From assembly GCF_001634285.1 (NCBI RefSeq), contig NZ_CP015438.1, positions 430,501-494,500 of the forward strand: a DNA stretch of 64,000 bases, written 5' to 3'. The notes beneath the pieces are model-generated. The model made no database searches and was not told the DNA's origin. It worked only from the letters and a program-made list of their open reading frames with translations. Below are positions 8,208-18,237 of the stretch, in pieces; within the stretch, counting starts at the first letter, position 1, and the number at the start of each line of letters is the position of its first letter. The position numbers and the translations under genes are program-made. The DNA is from Anoxybacillus amylolyticus (GTDB lineage: Bacteria; Bacillota; Bacilli; Bacillales; Anoxybacillaceae).

Positions 8208-9788
8208 ATGTCTGATTTATATAGATATTTAAAAATTGAGCGCGATGAGGAAGAAGACAGGCTTGAAATAGAAAAAGTGGACCGATTTTTGTTTTTCGGA
8301 CTCATCTTTACTTTAGTCTTTGTTCCATTATTAACAAGAGTACATATTACCGATTATATCAGCCCGTCCATTACGGAAACGGATATTTTAGATACGGGAA
8401 AGAAAGCAGATGTATTTACTTATTACAAACACATTTTATTGCTAATTTCCACTGCATGTTTAAGTCTACTATTTATATATAAGGTTGCCGTGCTTAAGTA
8501 TTCTATACCAAAAACAAAAATAAACATATCGTTAGCTTTGTTAGCGATCTTTATTACTTTGTCGGTTGTTTTTGCGCCGTATAAGACGCTTGCCCTTTAT
8601 GGAATGTATGACAGAAACGAGGGGGCTATTACGTATCTTTGTTATTTAATGTTGTTTTTTATCGCTGCGAATATTCATTATACAGAGAAGAGGCTAAAAT
8701 GGGCATTGTATTGCCTATACCCATTTGTGCTGATTAACGCTTTGTTGGGGATTGTTAATTTTTACGGTTATAACGTACTCGAATTAAACTGGGTGAAAAA
8801 ATTGCTTTACTCAAATCTTCCCCAAGGCGCAAAATTGACGGAAGGTTCGCGGTTACTTGCGACCATTAACCACGGGAACTATGTAAGTGGGGTTTCGGCT
8901 GTTCTTACGACCCTTTTCTTCACTTGGGCATTATTAGATAAAAATAAGATCAGAAGTATTATAAATTTCGTGATGTCTTTACTATGTTTTGCGATGTTGT
9001 TAAGTTCTCTTTCGGTTAGTGGATTTCTTACATTAATGCTTACCCTTCCGCTTGTCTTTTCGCTTGTTTTTAAAGCAATATACAAACGTAAATTCGCAGT
9101 TACTTTTGCCGTTTTTTTAGTCGGAGCAGCATGCATTTATGTTGTCATGGTAAATCATAATCCGAAAGTATGGGATGAAACGTTTGGGTTTTTTATAAAA
9201 AGCAATCCGTTTGCGGAAGCTCGTGCTGTAGTCAATGAATTCCAGCAAGCTTTTGATGCAAGTCATGTATATGCCGAAACTGGATCAAATCAAGAAAATA
9301 AGGAGTATCAACTTCCACAACTTCCTGAATCAGGAGTTGGTCCTGGATCGGGACGTTTATACATATGGAAAAAAACGTGGGAACTTATTCAGTATCGTCC
9401 ATTATTTGGATACGGTCTTGATACACTTCCTTACTTTTTCCCGCAAGATGACCCTGAAAAGCAAGCCAATATCGAGACATATACTGTTATAGTCGATAAG
9501 CCGCATAACATGTACATCGGTATTGCTTACGGAGCTGGTGTGATTGCCCTGCTTGCGTTTGTTGCTTTCATTGTCAACATTGGGATATTGACAATAAAAC
9601 GTTTGATCAATACGAAATTAGTTGATGATAAACAAGCTATTTTCGCAAGCGTCGCTATCGCTTGTAGTGCGTATCTCATTCAGGCGTTATTTAACGATTC
9701 CATCATCGGTACAGCCGTAATATTCTGGATATTGCTTGGATTGTTAGTTTCTTTCCTTATGCAAAATAAGCAGGAAAAAGTGAGTTGA
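8208..9788 (+). CDS. O-antigen ligase / Wzy-type polytopic membrane protein
   Basis: A 526-residue integral membrane protein with about ten to twelve hydrophobic segments and a large extracytoplasmic loop (about 310-420). The loop contains the Wzy_C signature: GRLYIWKKTWELIQYRPLFG, GYGLDTL and KPHNMYIGIAYGAG, with the conserved His of the ligase family. Such enzymes move a finished lipid-linked glycan to an acceptor (lipid A or protein) or polymerise repeats. As the locus also has an ABC-2 glycan exporter, a ligase/oligosaccharyltransferase role towards the S-layer protein is the more likely reading, as proposed for WsaB of Geobacillus stearothermophilus. ATG 8208 is preferred over 8202 because AAGGTGG then has proper spacing. 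Confidence 0.8.
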   Translation: MSDLYRYLKIERDEEEDRLEIEKVDRFLFFGLIFTLVFVPLLTRVHITDYISPSITETDILDTGKKADVFTYYKHILLLISTACLSLLFIYKVAVLKYSIPKTKINISLALLAIFITLSVVFAPYKTLALYGMYDRNEGAITYLCYLMLFFIAANIHYTEKRLKWALYCLYPFVLINALLGIVNFYGYNVLELNWVKKLLYSNLPQGAKLTEGSRLLATINHGNYVSGVSAVLTTLFFTWALLDKNKIRSIINFVMSLLCFAMLLSSLSVSGFLTLMLTLPLVFSLVFKAIYKRKFAVTFAVFLVGAACIYVVMVNHNPKVWDETFGFFIKSNPFAEARAVVNEFQQAFDASHVYAETGSNQENKEYQLPQLPESGVGPGSGRLYIWKKTWELIQYRPLFGYGLDTLPYFFPQDDPEKQANIETYTVIVDKPHNMYIGIAYGAGVIALLAFVAFIVNIGILTIKRLINTKLVDDKQAIFASVAIACSAYLIQALFNDSIIGTAVIFWILLGLLVSFLMQNKQEKVS

Positions 9789-9794
9789 TTTTAA

Positions 9795-10769
9795 ATGGAG
9801 ATGCCATTGGTTTCGATTGTGGTTGCTACGTATTTTCCGCGTACAGATTTTTTCGAGAAACAGTTGCAAAGCTTGAATAATCAAACGTACGAAAATATTG
9901 AAATCATCATCTGTGATGATAGTGCTAATGATGCAGAGTATGAAAAAGTAAAGAAAATGTCGGAAAATATTATCTCTAGGTTTCCATGCAAGGTAATAAG
10001 AAATGAAAAGAATGTTGGAAGCAATAAGACCTTTGAGCAATTAACAAGAGAAGCCAATGGCGATTATATTTGTTACTGCGATCAAGATGATATATGGCTT
10101 TCTGAAAAGGTAGAGCGATTAGTGAGTCACATCACGAAACATCATTGCACACTCGTATATTCTGATTTGAGTTTAATAGATGAAAATGATCGTATCATTC
10201 ATAAAAGTTTTAAGAAAAGCAATTTTAGACTAAAGCATGTTCATGGTAACAATACTTTTGCTCACCTAATTAATAGAAATAGCGTCACAGGATGTGCAAT
10301 GATGATTAGGGCTGATGTTGCGAAGAGTGCGATACCTTTTCCTGACTACGATGAATTCGTACATGATCATTGGTTAGCAATTCACGCAGCTGTTAAAGGT
10401 TCTTTAGGATATATTAAAGAACCTCTTGTTTTGTATCGGATTCATTCGGGGAATCAAATAGGGAATCAACGTTTGGTGAATATTACAAATATAAATGATT
10501 ATATTCGACATCGAATAGAAAAGCAGGGCAACAAATATCGCTTAACACTAGAACGGCTATCATTAACACTACAACAAAAGCAACTTGTTTATTTTCAAAT
10601 TCATTTAACGGAAGCTAGAAAAAAATTTAGTCAGAAGCCTTGTTTGGGCAATTTTTTTAAAATAGTTCCTCTCATTAAATATGATATTATTTTATTTTTG
10701 TTTGAATTAATGATTTTCACAGTACCTTTTACATGTTCAACATGGATTTTTAAAAAGTTAAAATATTAG
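9795..10769 (+). CDS. Family 2 glycosyltransferase
   Basis: A 324-residue GT-A fold enzyme. MPLVSIVVATYFPR starts the nucleotide-sugar domain; EIIICDDSANDAEY and YICYCDQDDIW supply the DXD-type metal site, and YSDLSLIDEN follows as in rhamnosyltransferases of this family (RgpB/WsaC-like). A C-terminal hydrophobic stretch (about 285-315) suggests membrane association. It lies directly behind the ligase-like gene and before wzm. The donor is probably dTDP-rhamnose because rmlACBD is in the same cluster, but that is inference. The stretch is markedly AT-rich. Confidence 0.85.
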   Translation: MEMPLVSIVVATYFPRTDFFEKQLQSLNNQTYENIEIIICDDSANDAEYEKVKKMSENIISRFPCKVIRNEKNVGSNKTFEQLTREANGDYICYCDQDDIWLSEKVERLVSHITKHHCTLVYSDLSLIDENDRIIHKSFKKSNFRLKHVHGNNTFAHLINRNSVTGCAMMIRADVAKSAIPFPDYDEFVHDHWLAIHAAVKGSLGYIKEPLVLYRIHSGNQIGNQRLVNITNINDYIRHRIEKQGNKYRLTLERLSLTLQQKQLVYFQIHLTEARKKFSQKPCLGNFFKIVPLIKYDIILFLFELMIFTVPFTCSTWIFKKLKY

Positions 10770-10791
10770 TCTCACGAATGAGGAGTTAGAA

Positions 10792-11598
10792 ATGCGACTA
10801 TTAGGTGATATAAGAAGCTTATTTTTACATAGAAGTTTGATTATGCAATTCATCAAAAGAGAAGTGAGAAGTCGTTATCAAGGTTCATATCTAGGCATTG
10901 TTTGGTCATTTATTACACCACTAATGATGTTAATGATTTATACATTTGTCTTTAGTGTAGTGTTCAAAGCTCGTTGGGGAACAAGTTCAGGGAATAGCAA
11001 AGTGGAATTCGCATTACTCTTATTTTCAGGACTTATTGTATTTAATATTTTTTCAGAAGTAGTATCTAGAGCGCCAATGTTAATTACGAGCAATGTGAAT
11101 TATGTGAAGAAAGTAGTGTTTCCTCTAGAAATATTGCCTATAGTTATCCTTGGTTCTTCTTTATTTCATTTAGGAATTAATATAGTGATTTTAATTATGG
11201 CCATTTTAATTTTTACAGGAAAAATATATTGGACTGTAATCCTGCTTCCTTTAGTGCTGTTACCTATATGTCTATTTACTTTAGGATTAGGGTGGTTTTT
11301 ATCGTCTTTAGGGGTATATATTCGTGATATTGGACAAGTAATGAGTGTAGTTATATCAGCTTTGATGTTTTTAAGCCCAATTTTTTATCCTATTTCTGCA
11401 ATACCAAAGGAACTACAATTTTTATATTATATTAACCCGATTAGTTATGTTGTTGAAGATGTAAGACGTATAACTGTTTGGGGGCTCCTTCCACACTGGA
11501 ATTGGCTCATAATTGGTACGGTATTTGGTGTTATTACAGCATTATTAGGGTTGATATGGTTCAAGAAGACAAGAGGAGGTTTTGCGGATGTCCTCTGA
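10792..11598 (+). CDS. wzm: ABC-2 type polysaccharide export permease (Wzm-like)
   Basis: A 268-residue permease with six membrane segments. KREVRSRYQGSYLGIVWSFI near residues 22-41 is the ABC-2 polysaccharide-exporter signature, and the C-terminal PISYVVEDVRR region also fits. It exports lipid-linked glycan across the membrane together with the ATPase encoded next, whose start it overlaps by 11 bases (translational coupling). GAGGAG upstream of the ATG gives a good ribosome site. An ABC exporter implies that the glycan is completed in the cytoplasm before export. Confidence 0.93.
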   Translation: MRLLGDIRSLFLHRSLIMQFIKREVRSRYQGSYLGIVWSFITPLMMLMIYTFVFSVVFKARWGTSSGNSKVEFALLLFSGLIVFNIFSEVVSRAPMLITSNVNYVKKVVFPLEILPIVILGSSLFHLGINIVILIMAILIFTGKIYWTVILLPLVLLPICLFTLGLGWFLSSLGVYIRDIGQVMSVVISALMFLSPIFYPISAIPKELQFLYYINPISYVVEDVRRITVWGLLPHWNWLIIGTVFGVITALLGLIWFKKTRGGFADVL

Positions 11599-12808
11599 TA
11601 TAGCTATAAAGGTAGAAAATTTGAGTAAGATTTACCAAATATATGATAGACCGATTAATCGACTCAAGCAAAGTTTACTTAGAGGAAGGAGAAAGTATTA
11701 TCGTGAATTTACAGCTCTCAACAATGTTTCGTTTCAAATTCGAAAAGGTGAAACGGTAGGTATAATTGGAAGAAATGGATCGGGAAAAAGCACCTTACTT
11801 CAAATACTAGCTGGAACATTGACACCTACTTCAGGTTCCGTTGAAGTAAACGGAAGAGTGGCAGCTTTACTTGAGTTAGGTAGTGGATTTAATCCAGAAT
11901 TTACAGGAAGAGAAAATGTTTATATGAATGGAGCCATCCTTGGTATTTCTAAGGAAGAGATGGACCGACGTTTTAACGAAATTGCAGAGTTTGCGGATAT
12001 TGGTGATTTTATTGACCAACCGGTTAAAACATATTCAAGTGGGATGTATGTTAGATTGGCATTTTCTATTGCTATAAACGTAGATGCAGATATTTTAATC
12101 GTAGATGAAGCATTAGCTGTTGGAGATATAAAATTTCAAATCAAGTGTATTGATAAAATGAAAGAAATAAAAAATAAAGGAACAACAATTTTATTTGTAT
12201 CTCATTCCGGTGAGCAGGTAAAGAGGTTCTGTGACAGGGCTATCTGGCTTCAAAACGGAAATGTGCGACATATCGGTTCTTCCAGTGAGGTAGTAAATCA
12301 GTACGAAGACTCCCTTCAATTAGAAATGCTTAAAGATCAGCAGAGAGAAGTAGCTGCTAGTATTGAGAGAATTAATAAAAATGAGCAAGAGACCGAGTTG
12401 AATGTAGATATTATTGCCAAAATTAATTCTGTTACAATGGATAAAATTCGTATTAAAACGTTTGAAGAGCTAGTTGTTTACATTAAATATACTATATTTA
12501 CGAATGAAGTTCCTAATTTTTTATTAGGAGTAGCTATATATGGAAATGACCGCAAATATATTTTTGGTCCCAATACTTATTTGGATAAGGTCAATGTTCC
12601 TAAAACAAAAGGAACTCACACTGTAATGTATAAAATCCCAAAAGTCCCACTGCTTGCTGGAACTTATTTTGTAGATGCGGGTATTTTCACTGACGGTGGA
12701 CTGGTATGTATTGATTATAAAAACGATGTATGTCATTTTAATGTTGAAAGTGATTATTTTACTGAAGGGCTTGTACATATTGAGCATGAATGGAGAGTTG
12801 TGAAGTGA
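11588..12808 (+). CDS. wzt: ABC exporter ATPase with C-terminal glycan-binding domain (Wzt-like)
   Basis: A 406-residue ATPase. ATG 11588 sits about 8 bases after AGGAGG; a TTG two codons earlier is less likely. Walker A is GRNGSGKST, the ABC signature YSSGMYVRLAFS and Walker B ILIVDEALAVGD. Residues about 250-406 form the beta-rich C-terminal extension seen in Wzt proteins that recognise the modified non-reducing end of their glycan before export. The neighbouring gene encodes a methyltransferase/glycosyltransferase fusion, so export gated by a methylated chain end is a coherent model. The gene ends in a TGATG overlap with that neighbour. Confidence 0.93.
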   Translation: MSSDIAIKVENLSKIYQIYDRPINRLKQSLLRGRRKYYREFTALNNVSFQIRKGETVGIIGRNGSGKSTLLQILAGTLTPTSGSVEVNGRVAALLELGSGFNPEFTGRENVYMNGAILGISKEEMDRRFNEIAEFADIGDFIDQPVKTYSSGMYVRLAFSIAINVDADILIVDEALAVGDIKFQIKCIDKMKEIKNKGTTILFVSHSGEQVKRFCDRAIWLQNGNVRHIGSSSEVVNQYEDSLQLEMLKDQQREVAASIERINKNEQETELNVDIIAKINSVTMDKIRIKTFEELVVYIKYTIFTNEVPNFLLGVAIYGNDRKYIFGPNTYLDKVNVPKTKGTHTVMYKIPKVPLLAGTYFVDAGIFTDGGLVCIDYKNDVCHFNVESDYFTEGLVHIEHEWRVVK

Positions 12809-15705
12809 TGGAAAAAATCCCTTTTGATCAATACCAAAGATATAAACATGTAGCCGAAATTATTAATTTGGTAAGGGAAAAAGAGAAATATTGCATCCTA
12901 GAAGTAGGAGCAAATGAGCATAGAAACTTAGAACATTTTTTACCCAATGATCAGATAACTTATTTAGATATAGAAGTTCCAAAACATTTAAAGGATGAGT
13001 CTAACTATATACAAGCTGATGCAACAGATATGCCGTTAAAAGATAAAACTTTTGATTTCGTCATAGCTCTAGATGTTTTTGAACATATTAGTAATACAAA
13101 AAGAGAAAAGTTTATTACTGAAATAAAGCGTGTAGCTAGAGAGGGATTTATTATCGCAGCCCCTTTTAATACCGAAGGAGTGGAGAAAGCGGAGATTCGT
13201 TTAAATGAGTACCATAAAGCACTTTATGGTGAGAATTTTCGTTGGCTAGAGGAACATCGACAAAACTCTTTGCCACAATTCAATGATACACTAAAGATTT
13301 TAAGAGAAAATAGTATCAACTTTATTGAATTTGAACATGGTTCGTTATTTTTATGGGAAAAGTTAATGAGACTACATTTTTTAGTTGCTAGTAGTAATAA
13401 GCTAAAAAATTACCGTTTTGTTATTGACGAATTTTATAACAAGTATATCTATGAGAGGGATTATAGTGTTCCATGTTATCGTAAATTTATTGTCTCATTA
13501 AAGAGTGCAGAAAAATTAGAGATTATTAGATCTAACATTACGATTAGAAAAAATAATAGCGTAATAGATTCAGACATAATAAATAAATTATTAGATTTAG
13601 AAAATAGTATTAAAGATTTAAATTTAATTGAAATACAAAATCAACAGTGTTCTACATATGATAAACTATGGAGTTCAATAATAAATGAACAAAAAATAGG
13701 GATACAACAAATACAGGAAATTTATAACTGGGTCTCCCAGCATACTCAAGATATACAAAATCTTATAGAGGATAGAGTTAATTTGTTAAAACAAGTGGAG
13801 AAGTTAACAGTCGAAAATCAGCATTTAAGGCAACAAATTGAAGATAAGGATACACATATTAGAAATATTGAAGCTATAAATCAAGCTATTGTAAATACAA
13901 AAGGTTGGAAATATTTAGAAATAATAAGGAGAGTAAGGAATTTTTTTCTTTTAAATAAATGGAATTCTATTCCTAAGGTAGTTAATAGAATTAAAACAAA
14001 GGGTTTAAGAGAGACTGTTAATCTAATTGAGAAAAAAATAAATTATGAAAATAATGATTATAATTACGATAAATGGATTAGAAGTCAAATTCCAAGCAAT
14101 AGCGTTATAAATGAAATAAAAGTCGAAATTGAACAATTTTCGCAGAAACCAATAATTAGTATAGTAATGCCTACTTACAATACAGATAAAAACTTATTGG
14201 CTAAAGCTATTGATTCTGTAAGGAATCAAATTTATCCTTATTGGGAATTATGTATTTGTGATGATTGCTCCAGCAATAAAGAGGTATGGGAGTTACTTGA
14301 GGAGTATGCTAAGAAGGATAAAAGGATTAAGATTGTTCGAGCAAAAAACAATCTTAGGATTGCTGGAGCTACAAATAAAGCAATTGAATTGGCTAGCGGG
14401 GATTATGTTGGCTTCTTAGATCATGATGATGAATTAACAATTGATGCATTGTATGAAGTCGCAAAAGTTATTAATGAATGCAATCCAGACATGATTTACT
14501 CTGATGAAGATAAAATTGATGAGAACGGAATTTACTGTGAACCGTTTTTTAAACCGGATTGGTCACCAGATTATATATTATCAGTAAATTATATTTGCCA
14601 CTTTGCTGTTTATAGAAAATCTATTGGCGATGAATTGGGATGGCTAAGAACAGATATTGAAGGTAGTCAAGACCATGATTTAGTTCTTAGATTTACTGAA
14701 CGTACAGAAAAAGTGAAACATATTCCAAAAGTCTTATACCATTGGAGGAAAATTCCAACATCCACAGCTCAAAATGGAAATTCGAAACATTATGCATGGG
14801 AAAATGGGGTAAAGGTAGTTCAAGATGCCTTAAATAGAAGAAATATAGCTGGAAGAGTTACTAAAGGTAAAAGTTTTGGGCACTATGAGGTTAGAAGAAA
14901 GATAGATGAAGAAAAATTGGTATCGATTATTATTCCAATGAGAGATAAAGTAGAACTTATTCGGACTTGTATTGATAGTATTGAGAAAAAGACTACTTAT
15001 AAAAATTATGAGATTATTATTATTGATAATGGAAGTAAGGAACAAGAAACATTAGAATATTTGTCAGCTACTAAACATAGAGTATTGCGTTTAGATGTAC
15101 CTTTTAATTACTCTTATCTAAATAATCGAGCAGTAGAATATGCTCAAGGGGAGTATATATTATTCTTAAATAATGACGTAGAGGTTATTGAACCGGAATG
15201 GTTAACTGTAATGGTTGAACATATTCAGAGAAAAGAGGTAGGAGCAGTAGGAGCTAAACTGTATTATACAGATGGTAGGATTCAACATGCAGGAATAATA
15301 TTAGGAATTGGAGGGATTGCTGGTCATTCTCATAAATATTTCCAAGGAGATTCATTAGGTTATTTTTCAATGTTGACAGATACAAGAAATTTTAGTGCTG
15401 TCACTGGAGCATGTTTACTTACTAAAAAATATTTGTTCAATGAAATAGGCGGATTTAATGAAAAAGATTTGGCTGTAGCTTTTAATGATGTGGATTTGTG
15501 TTTAAGAATTCGAGAGAAAGGTTATTTAATTGTACTTCCACCGAAGGCAGAATTATTTCATCATGAATCTGTTTCGAGGGGACATTCGCTGGACATTAAG
15601 GAAGTTAAGTATATGAAACAAAGATGGGGACATATTTTAGATAAAGATCCTTATTACAATCCTAATCTGACTTTAGAAAAAGAAGATTTCTCTTTAAATA
15701 TTTAA
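12808..15705 (+). CDS. Methyltransferase / coiled coil / double GT2 glycosyltransferase (WsaE-like)
   Basis: A 965-residue multidomain protein beginning at the ATG that overlaps the Wzt stop. Residues about 30-190 are a SAM-dependent methyltransferase (ILEVGANEH, DATDMPL, ALDVFEHI). About 255-360 is helical and probably coiled coil. The first GT2 domain (about 445-680) has ISIVMPTYNT, CICDDCSSN and FLDHDDE; the second (about 695-940) has VSIIIPMRDK, IIIIDNGS and FLNNDVEV. The order matches WsaE, described in G. stearothermophilus as a rhamnosyltransferase that also 2-O-methylates the chain end. It would extend and cap the glycan, setting the export signal read by the Wzt C-domain. Strongly AT-rich, unlike rmlACBD and the flanks. 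Confidence 0.85.
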   Translation: MEKIPFDQYQRYKHVAEIINLVREKEKYCILEVGANEHRNLEHFLPNDQITYLDIEVPKHLKDESNYIQADATDMPLKDKTFDFVIALDVFEHISNTKREKFITEIKRVAREGFIIAAPFNTEGVEKAEIRLNEYHKALYGENFRWLEEHRQNSLPQFNDTLKILRENSINFIEFEHGSLFLWEKLMRLHFLVASSNKLKNYRFVIDEFYNKYIYERDYSVPCYRKFIVSLKSAEKLEIIRSNITIRKNNSVIDSDIINKLLDLENSIKDLNLIEIQNQQCSTYDKLWSSIINEQKIGIQQIQEIYNWVSQHTQDIQNLIEDRVNLLKQVEKLTVENQHLRQQIEDKDTHIRNIEAINQAIVNTKGWKYLEIIRRVRNFFLLNKWNSIPKVVNRIKTKGLRETVNLIEKKINYENNDYNYDKWIRSQIPSNSVINEIKVEIEQFSQKPIISIVMPTYNTDKNLLAKAIDSVRNQIYPYWELCICDDCSSNKEVWELLEEYAKKDKRIKIVRAKNNLRIAGATNKAIELASGDYVGFLDHDDELTIDALYEVAKVINECNPDMIYSDEDKIDENGIYCEPFFKPDWSPDYILSVNYICHFAVYRKSIGDELGWLRTDIEGSQDHDLVLRFTERTEKVKHIPKVLYHWRKIPTSTAQNGNSKHYAWENGVKVVQDALNRRNIAGRVTKGKSFGHYEVRRKIDEEKLVSIIIPMRDKVELIRTCIDSIEKKTTYKNYEIIIIDNGSKEQETLEYLSATKHRVLRLDVPFNYSYLNNRAVEYAQGEYILFLNNDVEVIEPEWLTVMVEHIQRKEVGAVGAKLYYTDGRIQHAGIILGIGGIAGHSHKYFQGDSLGYFSMLTDTRNFSAVTGACLLTKKYLFNEIGGFNEKDLAVAFNDVDLCLRIREKGYLIVLPPKAELFHHESVSRGHSLDIKEVKYMKQRWGHILDKDPYYNPNLTLEKEDFSLNI

Positions 15706-15764
15706 TAAATATCATTTTTAAAGCGTTATAAAGAAACTCTCACAAAATAAAAAGGAGATTAAAA

Positions 15765-16664
15765 ATGAAAGGGATAATCTTAGCCGGCGGCAGCGGCACA
15801 CGCCTATATCCTTTGACAAAGGCAATATCGAAGCAATTATTGCCTATATACGACAAACCAATGATTTATTATCCTTTATCTATTTTAATGCTCGCTGGGA
15901 TTCGTGACATTCTTATCATATCTACTCCGAAGGATACTCCACGCTTCGAGCAGCTTCTTGGCGATGGTAGTGACTTGGGAATATCTTTATCTTATGCTGT
16001 TCAACCATCGCCTGATGGATTGGCACAAGCGTTTATTATTGGGGAAGAGTTTATTGGTAATGATAATGTGGCTCTGATTCTTGGAGATAATATTTTTTAC
16101 GGTCATGGATTTACGGAGATGTTGGAACGAGCTGCATCGAGAAAGCGTGGAGCGACTATATTTGGATACAATGTAAAAGATCCTGAACGTTTTGGTGTAG
16201 TCGAATTCGACAAGAATGGTAAAGTTATTTCTATTGAAGAAAAGCCGGAAAATCCGAAGTCTACCTATGCGGTGACGGGTTTATATTTCTATGATAATCG
16301 TGTTATTGACATCGCTAAGTCGCTTAAGCCTTCTGCTCGTGGAGAACTTGAAATTACGGATGTAAATAAGGCGTATTTAGAACTTGGAGAGCTTCATGTG
16401 GAATTGCTTGGGCGCGGTTTTGCTTGGTTAGATACGGGAACACATGAATCATTACTAGAGGCTTCGCTTTTTATTGAAACGATTGAAAAAAGACAAAGTT
16501 TAAAAGTGGCTTGTCTAGAAGAAATTGCGTATCGTAAAGGTTACATTTCGAGAGAGCAGCTGCTAAAATTAGCCGATCCTTTAAAGAAAAATGGTTATGG
16601 GCAATATTTGCTCGATATCGCCAATCGGGTTAGTAAAGAAGGTGAATTAGTTGAAAATTATTGA
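15765..16664 (+). CDS. rmlA: Glucose-1-phosphate thymidylyltransferase
   Basis: First step of dTDP-L-rhamnose synthesis: dTTP plus glucose-1-phosphate to dTDP-glucose. The 299-residue length is typical. [11 protein letters not shown] is the nucleotide-binding loop, [16 protein letters not shown] the sugar-phosphate site and LGDNIFYG the metal-binding Asp. AAGGAGAT precedes the ATG. It is first in an rmlACBD run whose genes overlap or nearly touch, so they are co-transcribed. Confidence 0.97.
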   Translation: MKGIILAGGSGTRLYPLTKAISKQLLPIYDKPMIYYPLSILMLAGIRDILIISTPKDTPRFEQLLGDGSDLGISLSYAVQPSPDGLAQAFIIGEEFIGNDNVALILGDNIFYGHGFTEMLERAASRKRGATIFGYNVKDPERFGVVEFDKNGKVISIEEKPENPKSTYAVTGLYFYDNRVIDIAKSLKPSARGELEITDVNKAYLELGELHVELLGRGFAWLDTGTHESLLEASLFIETIEKRQSLKVACLEEIAYRKGYISREQLLKLADPLKKNGYGQYLLDIANRVSKEGELVENY

Positions 16665-17202
16665 AACAAGATTTAAAGATGCCTTTCTTATAGAGCCGAA
16701 AGTGTTTGGTGATGATCGTGGGTTCTTTATGGAAAGTTATAATGATAAAGTTTTCAAAGAATTAGGATTCAATTACGAGTTTGTTCAAGACAATCATTCT
16801 TTATCTGTGGAAGTTGGAACGTTGAGAGGTCTTCATTATCAGCTTGAACCCTTTGCTCAAACGAAGTTAGTTCGGGTGATTCGAGGGGCCATTTATGATG
16901 TGATTGTTGATATTCGTAAAGGGTCTCCAACCTATGGCGAGTGGCAAGGATTTATTTTAAGCGAAGGGAATAAGCGGCAGTTGTTAGTTCCAAAGGGCTT
17001 TGCTCATGGGTTTTGTACGATTGTACCAAATACAGAGGTGCTATATAAAGTAGACAATTATTATTCACCGAAGCATGATCGGGGAATTTGCTGGAACGAT
17101 CCAGATTTAAAGATTGATTGGCCGACTCATTCTCCTATTTTGTCTGAAAAAGACAGTAAGCATCCTAGGCTGGCAGAAGCAGAAAATAATTTCACTTATT
17201 AA
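16651..17202 (+). CDS. rmlC: dTDP-4-dehydrorhamnose 3,5-epimerase
   Basis: Third enzyme of the dTDP-L-rhamnose pathway. A 183-residue cupin protein with family motifs [24 protein letters not shown] (catalytic His) and [12 protein letters not shown]. It begins with TTG inside the rmlA coding sequence (14-base overlap), with AAGGTG about 8 bases upstream. No ATG gives a full-length product. Confidence 0.96.
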   Translation: MKIIETRFKDAFLIEPKVFGDDRGFFMESYNDKVFKELGFNYEFVQDNHSLSVEVGTLRGLHYQLEPFAQTKLVRVIRGAIYDVIVDIRKGSPTYGEWQGFILSEGNKRQLLVPKGFAHGFCTIVPNTEVLYKVDNYYSPKHDRGICWNDPDLKIDWPTHSPILSEKDSKHPRLAEAENNFTY

Positions 17203-17217
17203 GGGAAGGAAATGCAG

Positions 17218-18237
17218 ATGAAAGTATTGATTACAGGTGGAGCAGGTTTTATTGGCAGTAATTTTGTGAATTACATGGTAAAAAAATACCCAAACTATCA
17301 AATTATTAATTTAGATGCGCTTACATATGCCGGGAATCTAGAGAATGTGAAAGAAGTTGAAAATGAGCCAAACTATCGATTCGTAAAAGGGGATATTACT
17401 AACAGAGAGTTAGTTGAGTCGCTGTTTGCTGAAGGTGTCGATGCAGTTGTAAACTTTGCTGCTGAATCACATGTAGACCGCAGTATTACTGATCCGGGAG
17501 TATTTGTACGAACGAATATTCAAGGCACTCAAGTGTTGCTTGATGCAGCGAAAAAGTATGGTGTGAAAAAATATATACAGATTTCCACTGATGAAGTATA
17601 TGGAACATTAGGAGAAACAGGTTATTTTACGGAAACAACACCGTTAGCTCCAAACAGTCCATACAGTGCAAGTAAGGCCGGTGCGGATCTTTTAGTACGG
17701 GCGTATCATGAAACATACGAGTTGCCAGTGAATATTACAAGATGTTCTAATAATTACGGCCCTTACCATTTTCCAGAAAAGTTAATTCCGTTGATGATTA
17801 TTAATGCCTTAAACGATCAACCGCTCCCTGTTTATGGTGATGGTTTGAATGTTCGTGATTGGCTTCATGTGGAAGATCATTGTTCTGCGATTGATCTAGT
17901 GTTACATAAGGGAAGAAATGGAGAAGTATACAATATTGGCGGCAATAATGAGCGAACGAATATCGAAGTAGTAAAGGCAATTTTACGATATTTAAACAAA
18001 CCTGAATCGCTCATTACATTTGTTGAAGATCGCCTTGGTCACGATCGACGCTACGCCATTGATGCGACAAAAATCCGTAAAGAGTTAGGATGGAAGCCGA
18101 AATATACGTTCGAAGAAGGATTAAAGAAAACGATTGACTGGTATTTAGAAAATCGTTCTTGGTGGGAAAACATTTTATCAGGTGAATACAAAGAGTATTA
18201 TGAAAGACAATATGGACAGAAGTTAGGGAGATTATAA
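17218..18237 (+). CDS. rmlB: dTDP-glucose 4,6-dehydratase
   Basis: Second enzyme of the dTDP-L-rhamnose pathway, an extended short-chain dehydrogenase. The 339 residues start MKVLITGGAGFIGSNF (NAD motif). ISTDEVYGTLGE and YSASKAGADLL carry the catalytic Thr-Asp-Glu and Tyr-x3-Lys. ATG 17218 is preferred over 17212 for spacing from AAGGGAAGGA. It overlaps rmlD by one base. Confidence 0.97.
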   Translation: MKVLITGGAGFIGSNFVNYMVKKYPNYQIINLDALTYAGNLENVKEVENEPNYRFVKGDITNRELVESLFAEGVDAVVNFAAESHVDRSITDPGVFVRTNIQGTQVLLDAAKKYGVKKYIQISTDEVYGTLGETGYFTETTPLAPNSPYSASKAGADLLVRAYHETYELPVNITRCSNNYGPYHFPEKLIPLMIINALNDQPLPVYGDGLNVRDWLHVEDHCSAIDLVLHKGRNGEVYNIGGNNERTNIEVVKAILRYLNKPESLITFVEDRLGHDRRYAIDATKIRKELGWKPKYTFEEGLKKTIDWYLENRSWWENILSGEYKEYYERQYGQKLGRL

